Assembly: GCF_002836515.1 (NCBI RefSeq)
Contig: NZ_PJBC01000061.1
Location: forward strand, 186,001 to 250,000
DNA: 64,000 nt
Reading direction: 5' to 3'
From: Pseudomonas sp. Choline-02u-1
GTDB lineage: Bacteria > Pseudomonadota > Gammaproteobacteria > Pseudomonadales > Pseudomonadaceae
The position numbers were made by a program, and so were the translations under genes. Positions 16,925 to 26,096 of the stretch are shown one piece after another; positions within the stretch are counted from its first letter, which is position 1; every line of letters starts with the position of its first letter. Under the pieces are notes generated by a model. That model was not told the origin of the DNA. It was given only the letters and a program-made list of their open reading frames with translations, and searched no databases.

Positions 16925-17296
16925 ATGCCGCCCGGTAAACGTGAACTGGCTCGGATCGAGCGCCAGTTGATCGTCACGCTCACCGACGCGTGCGAAACAG
17001 CAAAGGACGAGATAAAGGGGTTTATTTGGCTCACTCACACCGCTGACCTAAGTGCGTTGGCTGAAACCCTGAAGGTCATCTGGGTGTTCGAAACCCTGGC
17101 TGACAGGAAGCGGGCCGAGATTGACGCGAAGGCCCGCATCTTTGAGTTGACGGCGATCGCCTTGAAAGAGGCCAATCTTGACCTGCCTGTTTCAGACCGC
17201 AATGTCCGCTTTGACTCGGAGCAAGAGTGCCAACGCACGCACATAGGCGACTGGAAACGTCGCGTGGCTCAACTACATAAAGCTAAGGGGGACTGA
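16925..17296 (+). CDS. Conserved hypothetical protein (often labelled Fis-like)
   Basis: 123 aa, soluble, no signal peptide. I recall similar Pseudomonas proteins being labelled Fis family regulator, but I see no Fis helix-turn-helix here, so the label should not be trusted. Conserved-looking pieces are GFIWLTHTADLSALAETLKVIWVF and the acidic/basic helices that follow. It is 40 bp after dmeF and 2 bp before the DUF1289 gene, so it probably belongs to the dmeRF operon. Function unknown. Confidence 0.65.
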   Translation: MPPGKRELARIERQLIVTLTDACETAKDEIKGFIWLTHTADLSALAETLKVIWVFETLADRKRAEIDAKARIFELTAIALKEANLDLPVSDRNVRFDSEQECQRTHIGDWKRRVAQLHKAKGD

Positions 17297-17298
17297 CC

Positions 17299-17499
17299 AT
17301 GGCAAAAGAAATCGAGAATCCTTGTATCTCGGTTTGCCAACTCAGTGGTGATCTGTGTGTGAGCTGCGGGCGGAATAAGGAAGACATCAGAAAGTGGAAG
17401 CGCATGAAGCGGCCCGAAAAAATGGCCGCTGTGCAAAGGGCGAATGCGCGCTTAAAGGGATTGAAGAAAGCACATGGATCGCCATTCCCCCCGAGTTAA
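17299..17499 (+). CDS. DUF1289 small cysteine-containing protein
   Basis: 66 aa. The DUF1289 pattern is PCISVCQLSGDLCVSCGR, with four cysteines suited to bind zinc or an Fe-S cluster, followed by the basic helix KWKRMKRPEKMAAV. The family is widespread in Proteobacteria with unknown function. It starts 2 bp after the preceding gene and closes the plus-strand dmeRF unit; the next gene converges on it. Confidence 0.8.
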   Translation: MAKEIENPCISVCQLSGDLCVSCGRNKEDIRKWKRMKRPEKMAAVQRANARLKGLKKAHGSPFPPS

Positions 17500-17519
17500 A
17501 ACCGCTGCAATTTTGAAGG

Positions 17520-19877
17520 TCAGTCAACTCGGGTATTCCTCAGCCTCAATGCATTGAAAACTACCGACGCGGAACTGACGCTCATGGCTATGGCAGCGAT
17601 CATTGGCGACAGGAGGTGCCCCGTCAATGGATAGAGCAAACCAGCGGCAAGAGGTATACCCATTGAGTTGTAGAGAAAAGCAAAGCCCAAATTCTGGCGC
17701 ATGTTTTTAACTGTGGCGACCGAAAGAGCTCGTGCTCGTAAGATCCCCATCAGGTCACCTTTGACCAGCGTGAGTTGCGCGCTATTCATCGCCACGTCAG
17801 TCCCCGTTCCCATGGCTATCCCCACATCTGCTCGCGCCAGGGCCGGAGCATCGTTGATACCGTCACCTGCCATGGCCACTTTTCGCCCGTGTTGCTGTAG
17901 GTCTGCCACCAGACGTTCCTTGTCTTGGGGTTTGACTTCACCGTGGACCTCTTCAATCCCCATCTCCCTGGCGACAGCCCGAGCGGTAGTAAGCCCGTCC
18001 CCAGTAGCCATGATGATTTTCACGTTGTGAGCCTTAAGCTTGGTGACGGCCTCTTTTGAGGTTGGCTTGATCGGATCTGATACGGCCAACAAACCTGCCA
18101 ATGCGCCGTCGACGGCGAGGTAGATAATACTGATGCCGTCAAGTCGCAACACCTCAGCGCGCTCTTGTAGGGAGTTGGTGCTCACGCCTGCGGCTTCCAT
18201 CAACGCTGTGTTCCCCAGCTGGAGCTTCTTGCCATCGACAACGCCACTGACGCCGATACCCGAATCCGACTCAAAGGATTCGGGCTTGGTGAGCTTTATG
18301 TTCTCGGCTCGGGCGTGATCGACGATCGCATGTGCTAAAGGATGCTCGCTGCCCTGATCAAGGCTGGCAGCCAGGTGAAGGACGTCGTCGGGATTGAAGG
18401 TGGGAGTGGCCTCCACGCTGTGAAACACGGGCCGTCCCTCTGTCAGGGTGCCTGTCTTGTCGACAATCAGCGTGTCGATTCTGCAAAGGCTTTCAATTGC
18501 ACTGGCATCTCTGAACAAAACACCCATGCTGGCTGCTTTACCTGTCGACACCATGATCGACATAGGCGTAGCAAGTCCCAACGCACAGGGACAAGCGATG
18601 ATCAGCACGGCGACAGCGTTGATTAGACCAAACACCCAACTGGGCTCAGGGCCGAAAAGCCCCCAACCGATAAATGTCATTATCGCAATCGCGATAACAC
18701 CCATCACGAAGTAGCCGGCAATCGAGTCGGCCATTCGTTGCATCGGCGCCTTGGAACGCTGAGCTCTCGCGACCATCTGTACGATCTGGGACAGCATGGT
18801 TTCGGCACCGACCTTCTGGGCCTCCATCACCAGGCTCCCATGCGTATTCAGCGTGGCGCCGATCAGGCTATCTCCAGCTTTCTTCATTACCGGGACTGGC
18901 TCGCCAGTGAGCATCGACTCATCCACCGCACTTTCACCCTCAAGTACCGAACCATCAACTGGCACCTTTTCACCCGGTCTGACCCGTAAGTGGTCTCCCA
19001 GGTGCACATGTGTGAGAGGAATGTCTTCCTCCTGGCCATCGGCATTGATCCGGCGTGCAGTTTTGGGCGAAAGGCCGAGAAGAGACTTAATGGCGGCGGA
19101 AGTTTGTGATCGGGCTTTGAGCTCAAGGATCTGGCCAAGCAACGTGAGCGAGATGATGACCGCTGCCGCTTCGAAGTAAACGCCGATACGTCCATCTTGC
19201 ATGAAATTGGAGGGAAAACTTTGGGGGAAGAGCGTTGCTATGACGCTGTACAGATAAGCTGCGGCGGTGCCCAACCCAATCAGAGTCCACATGTTGGGAC
19301 TGCGATTTTTAACCGAGGCCAGTCCCCTTACAAAAAAAGGCCATCCTGCCCATAAGGTCACGGGTGTCGCCAGAGCGAACTCGATCCAGTTTTGAGCCGA
19401 ACCATGAAGAAGTTGTAACGAGTGACCCGCCATCGCGAGCACGGTTACGACCACGGTTAAGGGCAGCGACCACCAGAAGCGGCGATTGAAATCCCGGAGT
19501 TCAGGATTTTCTTCTTCATCAAGCGCCGGCATGACAGGCTCTAGTGCCATGCCACATTTAGGACAGTTACCGGGGCCGGTCTGCCGTATTTCAGGATGCA
19601 TCGGGCACGTAAATTCAGTGCCCGTTTGTACCGCAGACTCCGGCGTTGTGCTGCCTGACTCGTTGCGCACCACGTGGCCACTGTAGCGCTCAGGGTCCGC
19701 TCGAAACTTCTCCTGACATTTCAGGCTACAGAACCGATACGTCTGTCCTTGGTAAGTCTCAGCAAATTCACTCGACGAAGTGACTGCCATTCCACACACC
19801 GGGTCATGTAGATCAGCATCATCCCGGGAAGCAGCATGGGTGTGATTATGGTCGTGATGGCCAGAGGTGGTAGGCAT
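17520..19877 (-). CDS. copF: Copper-exporting P1B-type ATPase with YHS and metal-binding N-terminus
   Basis: 785 aa. The N-terminus starts with a His-rich stretch (HHDHNHTH). A YHS domain (DPVCGMAV ... FCSLKCQEKF, about 24-60) and a heavy-metal-binding domain (TCPMHPEI ... NCPKCGMALEP, about 90-115) replace the usual HMA repeats. Transmembrane helices, CPC at 429-431, phosphorylated D473 in DKTGTLTEG and the GDGINDAPAL hinge mark an active copper P1B ATPase. It pumps Cu(I) from cytoplasm to periplasm. This domain layout is that of the CopF/SilP group. It is transcribed alone on the minus strand; the 180 bases upstream show no clear CopR box. Confidence 0.92.
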   Translation of the reverse strand: MPTTSGHHDHNHTHAASRDDADLHDPVCGMAVTSSSEFAETYQGQTYRFCSLKCQEKFRADPERYSGHVVRNESGSTTPESAVQTGTEFTCPMHPEIRQTGPGNCPKCGMALEPVMPALDEEENPELRDFNRRFWWSLPLTVVVTVLAMAGHSLQLLHGSAQNWIEFALATPVTLWAGWPFFVRGLASVKNRSPNMWTLIGLGTAAAYLYSVIATLFPQSFPSNFMQDGRIGVYFEAAAVIISLTLLGQILELKARSQTSAAIKSLLGLSPKTARRINADGQEEDIPLTHVHLGDHLRVRPGEKVPVDGSVLEGESAVDESMLTGEPVPVMKKAGDSLIGATLNTHGSLVMEAQKVGAETMLSQIVQMVARAQRSKAPMQRMADSIAGYFVMGVIAIAIMTFIGWGLFGPEPSWVFGLINAVAVLIIACPCALGLATPMSIMVSTGKAASMGVLFRDASAIESLCRIDTLIVDKTGTLTEGRPVFHSVEATPTFNPDDVLHLAASLDQGSEHPLAHAIVDHARAENIKLTKPESFESDSGIGVSGVVDGKKLQLGNTALMEAAGVSTNSLQERAEVLRLDGISIIYLAVDGALAGLLAVSDPIKPTSKEAVTKLKAHNVKIIMATGDGLTTARAVAREMGIEEVHGEVKPQDKERLVADLQQHGRKVAMAGDGINDAPALARADVGIAMGTGTDVAMNSAQLTLVKGDLMGILRARALSVATVKNMRQNLGFAFLYNSMGIPLAAGLLYPLTGHLLSPMIAAIAMSVSSASVVFNALRLRNTRVD

Positions 19878-20057
19878 GTCTATTCCCCTTGTAAGGTGCT
19901 ACTAGAAATGAGCATATTCAGTACAACGCTGATTTGCGGCTCCACAGTGGTGCGGTGATGTTTCCGCACGGACCCCGGCTGAGAAGCGTTGCTATGTTAC
20001 TTGCGACTTAGCGTAGCCAACTCTTGCGTCGGGCCGGCAGAAACAGCCGACTCCGGT

Positions 20058-20591
20058 TTATTTCAGATCAAATTCGCCGACCATTCCCGATTGGTAATGC
20101 CCCGGCACGTTGCAGGCAAACTGAAGCCCTGCACTGTCGTTGAAGGTCCAGATCAGCTCTTGGGTTGAGCCAGGCTCAATCAGGACACTGTTAGGGTCGT
20201 CATGCTCCATTGCGACCATCTTCATTCCGCCCATGCCGTGGCTCATGCCGCTCATCTTCCCGGTACCGGTAGGGCTTAATGTTCCGTTCTTGAACATGCT
20301 TGCCATTTCTTTCTGGTGTGCTGCATGAGCAGCGGCTTTGCCGATGTTGAACTCATGCAGCAGCGAACCCTCGTTGCGAAGGACAAAGCGGATTGTTTCA
20401 CCAGGTTTTACGTCGATGCTTTTAGGCTTGAAAAAAATGTCGCCCATCTCGACCTCTACAGTGCGGGTAACGTCAGAGGCCACACCAGGCTGGCCTATGT
20501 CGTCTTGTCCATGCCCAGCATTAGCCATAGCCGTAGCAGCGAAAAAAAGGGTCATTGCTGCGATGAACGGGGTAGCGAGCGTAGTTTTCAT
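20058..20591 (-). CDS. copI: CopI-like cupredoxin
   Basis: 177 aa secreted protein (signal peptide to about residue 23). The single cupredoxin domain has probable type 1 copper ligands in LLHEFNIG (His) and FACNVPGHYQSGM (Cys, His, Met). A Met/His/Gly-rich insertion (MSGMSHGMGGMKM, about 113-130) separates them and could bind more Cu(I). CopI-type proteins are periplasmic copper-tolerance factors. ATG at 20591 begins the signal peptide; nine upstream codons in frame look non-coding. A CopR-type box is centred about 80 bp before the start. Confidence 0.87.
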   Translation of the reverse strand: MKTTLATPFIAAMTLFFAATAMANAGHGQDDIGQPGVASDVTRTVEVEMGDIFFKPKSIDVKPGETIRFVLRNEGSLLHEFNIGKAAAHAAHQKEMASMFKNGTLSPTGTGKMSGMSHGMGGMKMVAMEHDDPNSVLIEPGSTQELIWTFNDSAGLQFACNVPGHYQSGMVGEFDLK

Positions 20592-20662
20592 GGTGACCTC
20601 AGGAATACGTGGGAACATTGGCTATGCTAATGATGCTCAGCTGCCAGCTAACTGACTTGGGC

Positions 20663-20678
20663 ATTACTTCTTTGTCAG
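20663..20678 (-). promoter_or_regulatory. CopR-type box upstream of copI
   Basis: ATTACTTCTTTGTCAG on the plus strand, opposite to the gene it precedes, as for the other boxes. It is the closest of the five to its start codon. Confidence 0.7.
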
Positions 20679-20748
20679 TTTTCTAAATAGATACGGCGTC
20701 CAATTGACGCCGCAACAAGATGCTGACAAGTACTTATCCTGGGGGCGT

Positions 20749-21102
20749 TTATTGATGGTTTTCTGAAAGCATCAATTTGTGCTCGCGCTGCATCTGGCGC
20801 AAAACGTCGTCAACAATTTTGTCGTGCTTCTCCATCCAGGCTAGATGCTGTTGGGGTGACATTGAGGCATCTGGGTGATCGTTGTGGAGCTGGCTCATGA
20901 TGTCGCCAAGCATCTTCATGTGTTCTGCCATGTGGACGTGACGCTCTCCTTCAGGGGCTTGTTCAGCTTTCATCAACGTGGCCTCGGCCTTGTCGCGCAA
21001 ACCTTCCATACGCTCAATCACACGATCTCCGCCGCTTTCAGCCCACACAGAAGCCGAGACCAGTATCGAGCTTACAAAAAACAGCATTTTCAGGTGGTTC
21101 AT
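20749..21102 (-). CDS. PtrA-like secreted protein with helical metal-resistance-like tail
   Basis: 117 aa. The signal peptide (SASVWA) is followed by the PtrA-type opening ESGGDRVIERMEG and then a mainly helical, His/Met-containing body (HVHMAEHMKMLGDIMSQLHND). The body resembles small periplasmic metal-resistance helical proteins in composition. It is divergent from copRS across a 204-bp spacer with a CopR-type box pointing toward this gene. Role unknown; copper-inducible periplasmic protein is the inference. Confidence 0.75.
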   Translation of the reverse strand: MNHLKMLFFVSSILVSASVWAESGGDRVIERMEGLRDKAEATLMKAEQAPEGERHVHMAEHMKMLGDIMSQLHNDHPDASMSPQQHLAWMEKHDKIVDDVLRQMQREHKLMLSENHQ

Positions 21103-21228
21103 CGGGGTAGCTCCTCATGAGGGAATCCGACTTCCATACGATTCATCGCTCAGAGGTCGGTCGAGCACCAATGAAGTGCTCATGTCTGAACCCTAGCCAG
21201 CACTCGCTGACATCTACCTGAAGCCAAG

Positions 21229-21244
21229 ATTACTTTTCTGTCAG
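21229..21244 (-). promoter_or_regulatory. CopR-type box in the copRS divergent spacer
   Basis: ATTACTTTTCTGTCAG, about 135 bp before the PtrA-like gene and 63 bp before copR. Orientation matches the other boxes relative to the minus-strand gene; it could also autoregulate copRS. Confidence 0.7.
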
Positions 21245-21306
21245 TTGCTGGTTGGCTGCCAGTTTTCGTTGCAGACTCCGCTTAACCTTTATCTGAGAAC
21301 GACCTC

Positions 21307-21993
21307 ATGAGACTTCTTGTCGCTGAAGACGAACCAAAAATAGGTATCTATTTGCAGCAAGGGCTCAACGAGGCCGGGTTCAATGTCGACCGTTTCACGA
21401 ATGGAAAAGAGGCGCTTCAGCACGCTTTGAGCGAAGCCTATGATCTGCTGATTCTCGACGTCATGATGCCGGGTTTGGATGGCTGGGAAGTCCTGCAGAA
21501 GGTGCGCGCTTCCGGGAAAGACGTCCCGGTGCTTTTTCTCACCGCCAGAGACCGCGTTGAAGACCGAGTGAAGGGACTTGAACTCGGTGCGGATGACTAT
21601 CTGATCAAACCCTTCGCGTTTTCTGAATTGCTTGCTCGAGTCAGAACGCTGCTGCGTCGCGGTAGCAGCGCACCTTCGCAAACCTTTATGAAACTGGCTG
21701 ACCTTGAAGTGGACCTGCTCAAGCGTCGAGCCATCCGAGGAGGCAAACGCATAGACCTTACGGCCAAAGAGTTCGCGTTGCTTGAGCTTCTGCTGCGTCG
21801 TCGAGGGGAGGTGCTGCCAAAGTCTCTTATCGCCTCCCAGGTTTGGGATATGAACTTCGACAGCGATACCAACGTTATCGAGGTTGCAGTGAGACGGCTC
21901 AGGGCCAAGATAGACGACGATTTTGAGGTCAAGTTGATTCATACCTCAAGGGGAATGGGTTACATGCTCGATGCACCAGATTCGGAGTCGTGA
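21307..21993 (+). CDS. copR: Copper response regulator CopR
   Basis: 228 aa OmpR/PhoB-type response regulator. Receiver domain with acidic pocket EDE (10-12), phospho-acceptor D51 in LILDVMMPG and K at DYLIKPF. Winged-helix DNA-binding domain from about 125 (DLTAKEFALLELLLRRRGEV ... VAVRRLRAKIDD). It activates copper genes when phosphorylated by CopS. The stop overlaps the start of copS. Five boxes in this island are candidate binding sites. Confidence 0.94.
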   Translation: MRLLVAEDEPKIGIYLQQGLNEAGFNVDRFTNGKEALQHALSEAYDLLILDVMMPGLDGWEVLQKVRASGKDVPVLFLTARDRVEDRVKGLELGADDYLIKPFAFSELLARVRTLLRRGSSAPSQTFMKLADLEVDLLKRRAIRGGKRIDLTAKEFALLELLLRRRGEVLPKSLIASQVWDMNFDSDTNVIEVAVRRLRAKIDDDFEVKLIHTSRGMGYMLDAPDSES

Positions 21994-23381
21994 TGAACCG
22001 GATGTCCCTGACGACTCGTATGAGTCTGATGTTTATGCTCGCGGTAACGGCCGTGCTCACGGTCGCCGGACTCAGTTTCAATAACCTCAGCCGGCATCAT
22101 TTCAAGATGCTGGATCAGCAGGCATTGTACGAAAAACTCCACTCGACCCAGCGGATCTTGTCCGGGCTGAGCAACATCGATCAATTCAGCGAGGCTAAAC
22201 CGGAGTTAGAAGCGCTGCTGGGCGCACACCGTGATTTGACTGCGCTTATCATCGATGGCGACGGCAAGGTGCTGTTTGCGGATCCCGGCCCGGTCGACGT
22301 TCCGAAGGCGTTTCGAACAACCACAAACACAACCGTCTGGGAATGGCGGGAGCAAGAGCAGATGTTCCGTGGTGTGACTGCGCAATCCGTAGTGACGGGA
22401 CAAGAAAGGCCATTAACTGTCATGTTGATTTTTGACGTTACGCAGCATATGTCCTTTTTCGAGACGCTCGAACGATGGTTTTGGATAGGGTTGGTGATCA
22501 GCGCATTGGTCAGTGCTGCACTCGGCTGGATGGTAGCTAGCAGTGGCATGCGGCCTATCCGCCAGGTCACATGGGTTGCTGCCTCCATGTCAGCAAAATC
22601 ACTCAAGGAGCGTATTCCCCTGGCACCCGTTCCGAAAGAGCTTCAACAGATGGTGTTGTCGTTCAACGCCATGTTATCCAGGCTCGACGATGCATTTGTC
22701 CGGTTATCCAACTTTTCGGCAGACATTGCCCACGAACTACGGACCCCCGTGAGCAACTTGATGACCCACACTGAAGTGGTGCTTTCGAGAAAAAGAAACA
22801 TCGAGGACTACGAAGACAATTTGTACTCCAATCTTGATGACTTGAAGCGCATGAGCCGGATGATTGATGACATGCTTTTTCTGGCGAAATCTGACAATGG
22901 TCTAATTACGCACGAGAGCAAGCCAATAGACCTGGTGGCTGTCGTGGAAAAATTGCTTGAGTACTACCGCCTGTTGGCTGATGAACGAGGGATCGAGCTC
23001 AAGGTTTCAGGACGGGGGAGCGTGCGAGGTGATGTTCTTATGCTCCACCGAGCGATTTCCAATCTGCTCTCAAATGCGCTGCGCTACACCTATGAAGGGA
23101 CGTCAATCAGTGTCGATATTCAGCACAAGGATGCGTCGGTAACGGTTGTCGTGGAAAACTATGGTGAGCCCATTGCCCCCGAACACCTTGAAAAGCTGTT
23201 TGATCGTTTTTATCGCGTGGACCCAGCGCGGCGAGAAGGAAGTCCGAGCAACGCAGGGCTAGGTCTGTCAATTACCCGATCAATTGTCGAAGCGCACAAT
23301 GGCAAGATCTGGTGTACGTCAGGCGACGGGAAAACGGCTTTTCATCTTGAGTTTCCGGCCGTCGATTCCACGGTTAGCTGA
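21993..23381 (+). CDS. copS: Copper sensor histidine kinase CopS
   Basis: 462 aa (463 if the GTG at 21990 is used). CusS-type heavy-metal sensor: first membrane helix about 10-32, periplasmic loop to about 150, second helix about 155-178, HAMP, then H247 in FSADIAHELRTP, N-box SNLLSNALRY and the G-box NAGLGLSIT. The periplasmic loop senses copper. It is translationally coupled to copR. Confidence 0.94.
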   Translation: MNRMSLTTRMSLMFMLAVTAVLTVAGLSFNNLSRHHFKMLDQQALYEKLHSTQRILSGLSNIDQFSEAKPELEALLGAHRDLTALIIDGDGKVLFADPGPVDVPKAFRTTTNTTVWEWREQEQMFRGVTAQSVVTGQERPLTVMLIFDVTQHMSFFETLERWFWIGLVISALVSAALGWMVASSGMRPIRQVTWVAASMSAKSLKERIPLAPVPKELQQMVLSFNAMLSRLDDAFVRLSNFSADIAHELRTPVSNLMTHTEVVLSRKRNIEDYEDNLYSNLDDLKRMSRMIDDMLFLAKSDNGLITHESKPIDLVAVVEKLLEYYRLLADERGIELKVSGRGSVRGDVLMLHRAISNLLSNALRYTYEGTSISVDIQHKDASVTVVVENYGEPIAPEHLEKLFDRFYRVDPARREGSPSNAGLGLSITRSIVEAHNGKIWCTSGDGKTAFHLEFPAVDSTVS

Positions 23382-23537
23382 GCGACAAAACATTGGGACC
23401 AACGACGTCTTGGCGTTCTGCGTTTGCTACGCCTCTGCGGATTTTTCAAAGTGATTGAGCTCCCCTGTCCTGCGGTACGCCGTGTCTTTTCCAGGTCTTG
23501 CTACGCTCAACGATTAGATGCCAAACATCGGATCAAG

Positions 23538-23553
23538 CTGACTGAAATGTAAT
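23538..23553 (+). promoter_or_regulatory. CopR-type box upstream of copCD
   Basis: CTGACTGAAATGTAAT, complement of the boxes above, 190 bp before copC and now on the strand matching plus-strand transcription. One base departs from the TGTCAG half. The rest of the 23382-23739 spacer has no gene. Confidence 0.7.
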
Positions 23554-23739
23554 CGAACAGTTTGTGATCGTGTGGCATCGTGTTCTCGCACTGTGACGTT
23601 AGGGCTAGCGAGTTTCTCCTGTTCAACCTGGCGAAGAGGACGGGGCTCCAAGTTAATCAACAGTGGTTTTTAAAGAAATTAAAAACTAGTTCCTCCCAAA
23701 AAACCTCGAATCAACAGCGCTTGCTGTGAGGAGTCTTGC

Positions 23740-24123
23740 ATGTCATTCCTTAAAACTACGTCCGTGGCTGTTGCAATCACTGCTGGTTTGCTTCTGAGTG
23801 CAGTGGCCCAGGCACATCCAAAACTACTTTCTTCCACTCCGGCAGAAGGCTCGGATGCGGCGGCTCCGTCGAAAATCGAACTGCATTTTTCTGAGAATCT
23901 CACCACTCAGTTCTCCGGTGCAAAGCTGATCATGACCGACATGCCAGGCATGCCTAACTCACCCATGGGTGTAAAGGCCGCCGTCGCTGCTGGTGGTGAT
24001 CCGAAAACCATGGTGATTACGCCGGCTGCACCGCTGACCACCGGCACCTACAAAGTTGAATGGCGTGCAGTGTCTTCGGACACCCACCCGATCACCGGCA
24101 ACTTTTCATTCAAAGTGAAATAA
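23740..24123 (+). CDS. copC: Periplasmic copper-binding protein CopC
   Basis: 127 aa. After signal cleavage (AVAQA) the mature N-terminus is HPKLLSSTPAEG, the conserved His that binds Cu(II). Further ligands appear in SDTHPITGNFSF. A Met-containing loop (MTDMPGMPNSPMG) suits a Cu(I) site. CopC is a small beta-barrel that hands copper to CopD. GAGG lies 8 bases before ATG; copD starts 3 bp after the stop. Confidence 0.95.
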   Translation: MSFLKTTSVAVAITAGLLLSAVAQAHPKLLSSTPAEGSDAAAPSKIELHFSENLTTQFSGAKLIMTDMPGMPNSPMGVKAAVAAGGDPKTMVITPAAPLTTGTYKVEWRAVSSDTHPITGNFSFKVK

Positions 24124-24126
24124 TCC

Positions 24127-25065
24127 ATGAGCGACTCATTAAATATCGTGGTTCGCTTTGCTCTCTATTTTGACCTGATGTTGTTATTTGGACTGGCCAT
24201 ATTTGGCTTGTACAGCCTCAGGGGAAAGGAAAGGGTATCGGGCACGGTCTTGAACTTTGAGTCGCTTCTCTACGGTACTTCTGTTGCAGGTGTAGTTCTG
24301 TCCCTTGCTGCGATGTTGTTGCTTGCAAAAGCAATGAGCGGTGTATCGGAGCTTATGGAGCTACATCACCACATTTTTGAAATGGTCATCATGGGCACCG
24401 ACGTTGGGCTGACCTGGATGGTTCGGATAGCCGCCTTGGTGGGGGCAATTCTGGGCGTCGCGTTGAATAAACGATATCCGACACCCAGCCTCTGGATCGT
24501 CACCGTCTGTGGAGCAATCGCGTTGGCCACGCTAGCCTGGACGGGGCATGGTGCCATGGACGAAGGCAGCCGCCGCTACTGGCATTTTCTCAGCGACATT
24601 TTCCATTTATTAGCGGCAGGTGGCTGGTTGGGTGCTCTAGCGGCCTTCGCTCTACTGCTACGGTTGAAATCGCTGAAGGGTGAGGAGGAAGCACGTATTC
24701 TTGCCCGCGTGCTGACTGGCTTTGAGTCGGCCGGCGGTGTGATTGTTGCGATCATAAGCGTTACGGGAGTAGTAAATTACCTTTTCATCGTCGGTCCCAA
24801 CCTTGATGAGGTCATGCTCAGTACCTATGGCCAGTTGCTGTTTTTGAAGATCCTGCTCTTTGCCGGGATGATCGTTTTAGCGACGCTGAACCGCTTTCAC
24901 TTAAGCCCGCTATTGGAGCGCTCGGTTCGCAATGGTCAATACTCTGTAGCGGTCAATGCCTTGCGCCGCAGCATGAAATTCGAATTCCTGATGGCAATCC
25001 TCATCATCTGTCTTGTCGCATGGTTAGGCACGCTAAGTCCTGAAATGGAAATGAGCGCGCAATAG
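24127..25065 (+). CDS. copD: Inner-membrane copper protein CopD
   Basis: 312 aa with about eight transmembrane helices. His-containing helices (ELMELHHHIFEMVIMG, HFLSDIFHLLAAGGWLGAL) are typical of the CopD/YcnJ family. It is believed to move copper from CopC across the inner membrane. It is the second gene of copCD. Confidence 0.93.
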   Translation: MSDSLNIVVRFALYFDLMLLFGLAIFGLYSLRGKERVSGTVLNFESLLYGTSVAGVVLSLAAMLLLAKAMSGVSELMELHHHIFEMVIMGTDVGLTWMVRIAALVGAILGVALNKRYPTPSLWIVTVCGAIALATLAWTGHGAMDEGSRRYWHFLSDIFHLLAAGGWLGALAAFALLLRLKSLKGEEEARILARVLTGFESAGGVIVAIISVTGVVNYLFIVGPNLDEVMLSTYGQLLFLKILLFAGMIVLATLNRFHLSPLLERSVRNGQYSVAVNALRRSMKFEFLMAILIICLVAWLGTLSPEMEMSAQ

Positions 25066-25138
25066 AGGTTTCTGGCAGCTAACCCAGAAGCCTGGAGCGT
25101 GATTGTTAGCACCATTTCTACTGGCTACACTTCAGCCC

Positions 25139-25396
25139 ATGACACGCTGTCTACGGCTTTGCCTGATTTTCCTGATTAGCCTGGCGCTTCCCCTCAGCGG
25201 GATGGCGGGTGTTCAAGCGCCGGAGAGCCATGTCCAATGAAACCCTTGGATGGCGGATGACAACATGGGCCAACGCTGCCGCCGTGACATGAAGTCCCCC
25301 GAACTCGGTGAACCCCGTAAGCCGAGCAAGGGTGCAAAACAGGCGGTAAGCTGCACATTTCAAAGCGGCAATGAATTTACCCTGTCGCACGGTTAA
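25139..25396 (+). pseudogene. Decayed copy of the small secreted gene that precedes cusC
   Basis: ATG at 25139 begins MTRCLRLCLIFLISLALPLS, nearly identical to the signal peptide of the protein at 39050-39391, and the flanking bases upstream of ATG also match that locus. The frame stops at TGA after 33 codons. Downstream, fragments still align with the intact copy (the GACATGAAG...CCC and AAACAGGCGG regions) but frames are lost. It lies just after copD. A relic of a duplication, or of a former cop-cus join. Confidence 0.8.
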
Positions 25397-25652
25397 GCAC
25401 TTTGCGTCAGAAATTTAATAAGCACGGAGGTGTCGGTGGTTCAATAATGATAACTGAGCACGGTTAACTTAGAGCTATTACCATCGATTTTCCCACATGT
25501 CGCCGCATGCGGTTTTAATGGGATGGCAAATTTGCGAACCACAGGACAATCCTAAGGCACGCATCCTGAAATAAACCAAGATAGCGGACTTTATTGCACA
25601 ATGACGATTCTCACCTCGTACAATCTCTACGCACATGGAGTCTTTTGCCGCG

Positions 25653-26060
25653 TTAACTACGATTCGACAATGATTCAATGATGCGACATTGCTCTATAAC
25701 ACCACCGTGGCAGCAAACACTCAGTCGTGTCAGTTCGGCTTCTAAACCTCGTAAGTCCTGAATACGGATTCGAACTTGTTGGAGTTGCCCTTGCACTTTC
25801 GCATCCACAGCGGCGCAGGAAGCGTCGCGTCGGTCAGCCAGGCCGAGTAGATCGCGAATGTCATCGACGCTGAACCCAAGCGCGCGGCTGCGACGGATAA
25901 ACAGCAGCCGGTTGCGCTCTTCATCTGTGTAAAAGCGATAACCCGACGGTGATCTTCCAGCAGAAGGCAGCAGCCCTGACTGCTCGTAATAGCGGATGGT
26001 TACGGCTTTGGTATCGGTCAGCTTCGCCAAGGCACCGATCGTGTACGTGGGCGCATTCAT
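25653..26060 (-). CDS. cadR: MerR-family Zn/Cd/Pb-responsive regulator (CadR/ZntR-like)
   Basis: 135 aa. N-terminal MerR helix-turn-helix (YTIGALAKLTDTKAVTIRYYEQSGLL). The dimer helix and C-terminal metal loop keep C in DASCAAVD and CCHGGVIEQC, the cysteine/histidine set used by ZntR. ATG at 26060 begins the conserved domain. Dyad operators with 19-bp spacers occur next to this gene, before the cadA-like gene and before the CDF gene, making it the likely regulator of the block 26.4-32.4 kb. Confidence 0.88.
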   Translation of the reverse strand: MNAPTYTIGALAKLTDTKAVTIRYYEQSGLLPSAGRSPSGYRFYTDEERNRLLFIRRSRALGFSVDDIRDLLGLADRRDASCAAVDAKVQGQLQQVRIRIQDLRGLEAELTRLSVCCHGGVIEQCRIIESLSNRS

Positions 26061-26065
26061 TTCTC

Positions 26066-26096
26066 TTGACCCTATAGTTGCTGGAATCCTCATTCT
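26066..26096 (+). promoter_or_regulatory. Degenerate MerR-type operator next to cadR
   Basis: TTGACC (26066) is followed by a dyad (CCCTATAGTTGCTGGAATCC) and a CATTCT at 19-bp spacing. It points away from cadR into a region without a supported long gene, so it probably serves mainly as autoregulatory site, or is left over from a gene once located here. Confidence 0.5.
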
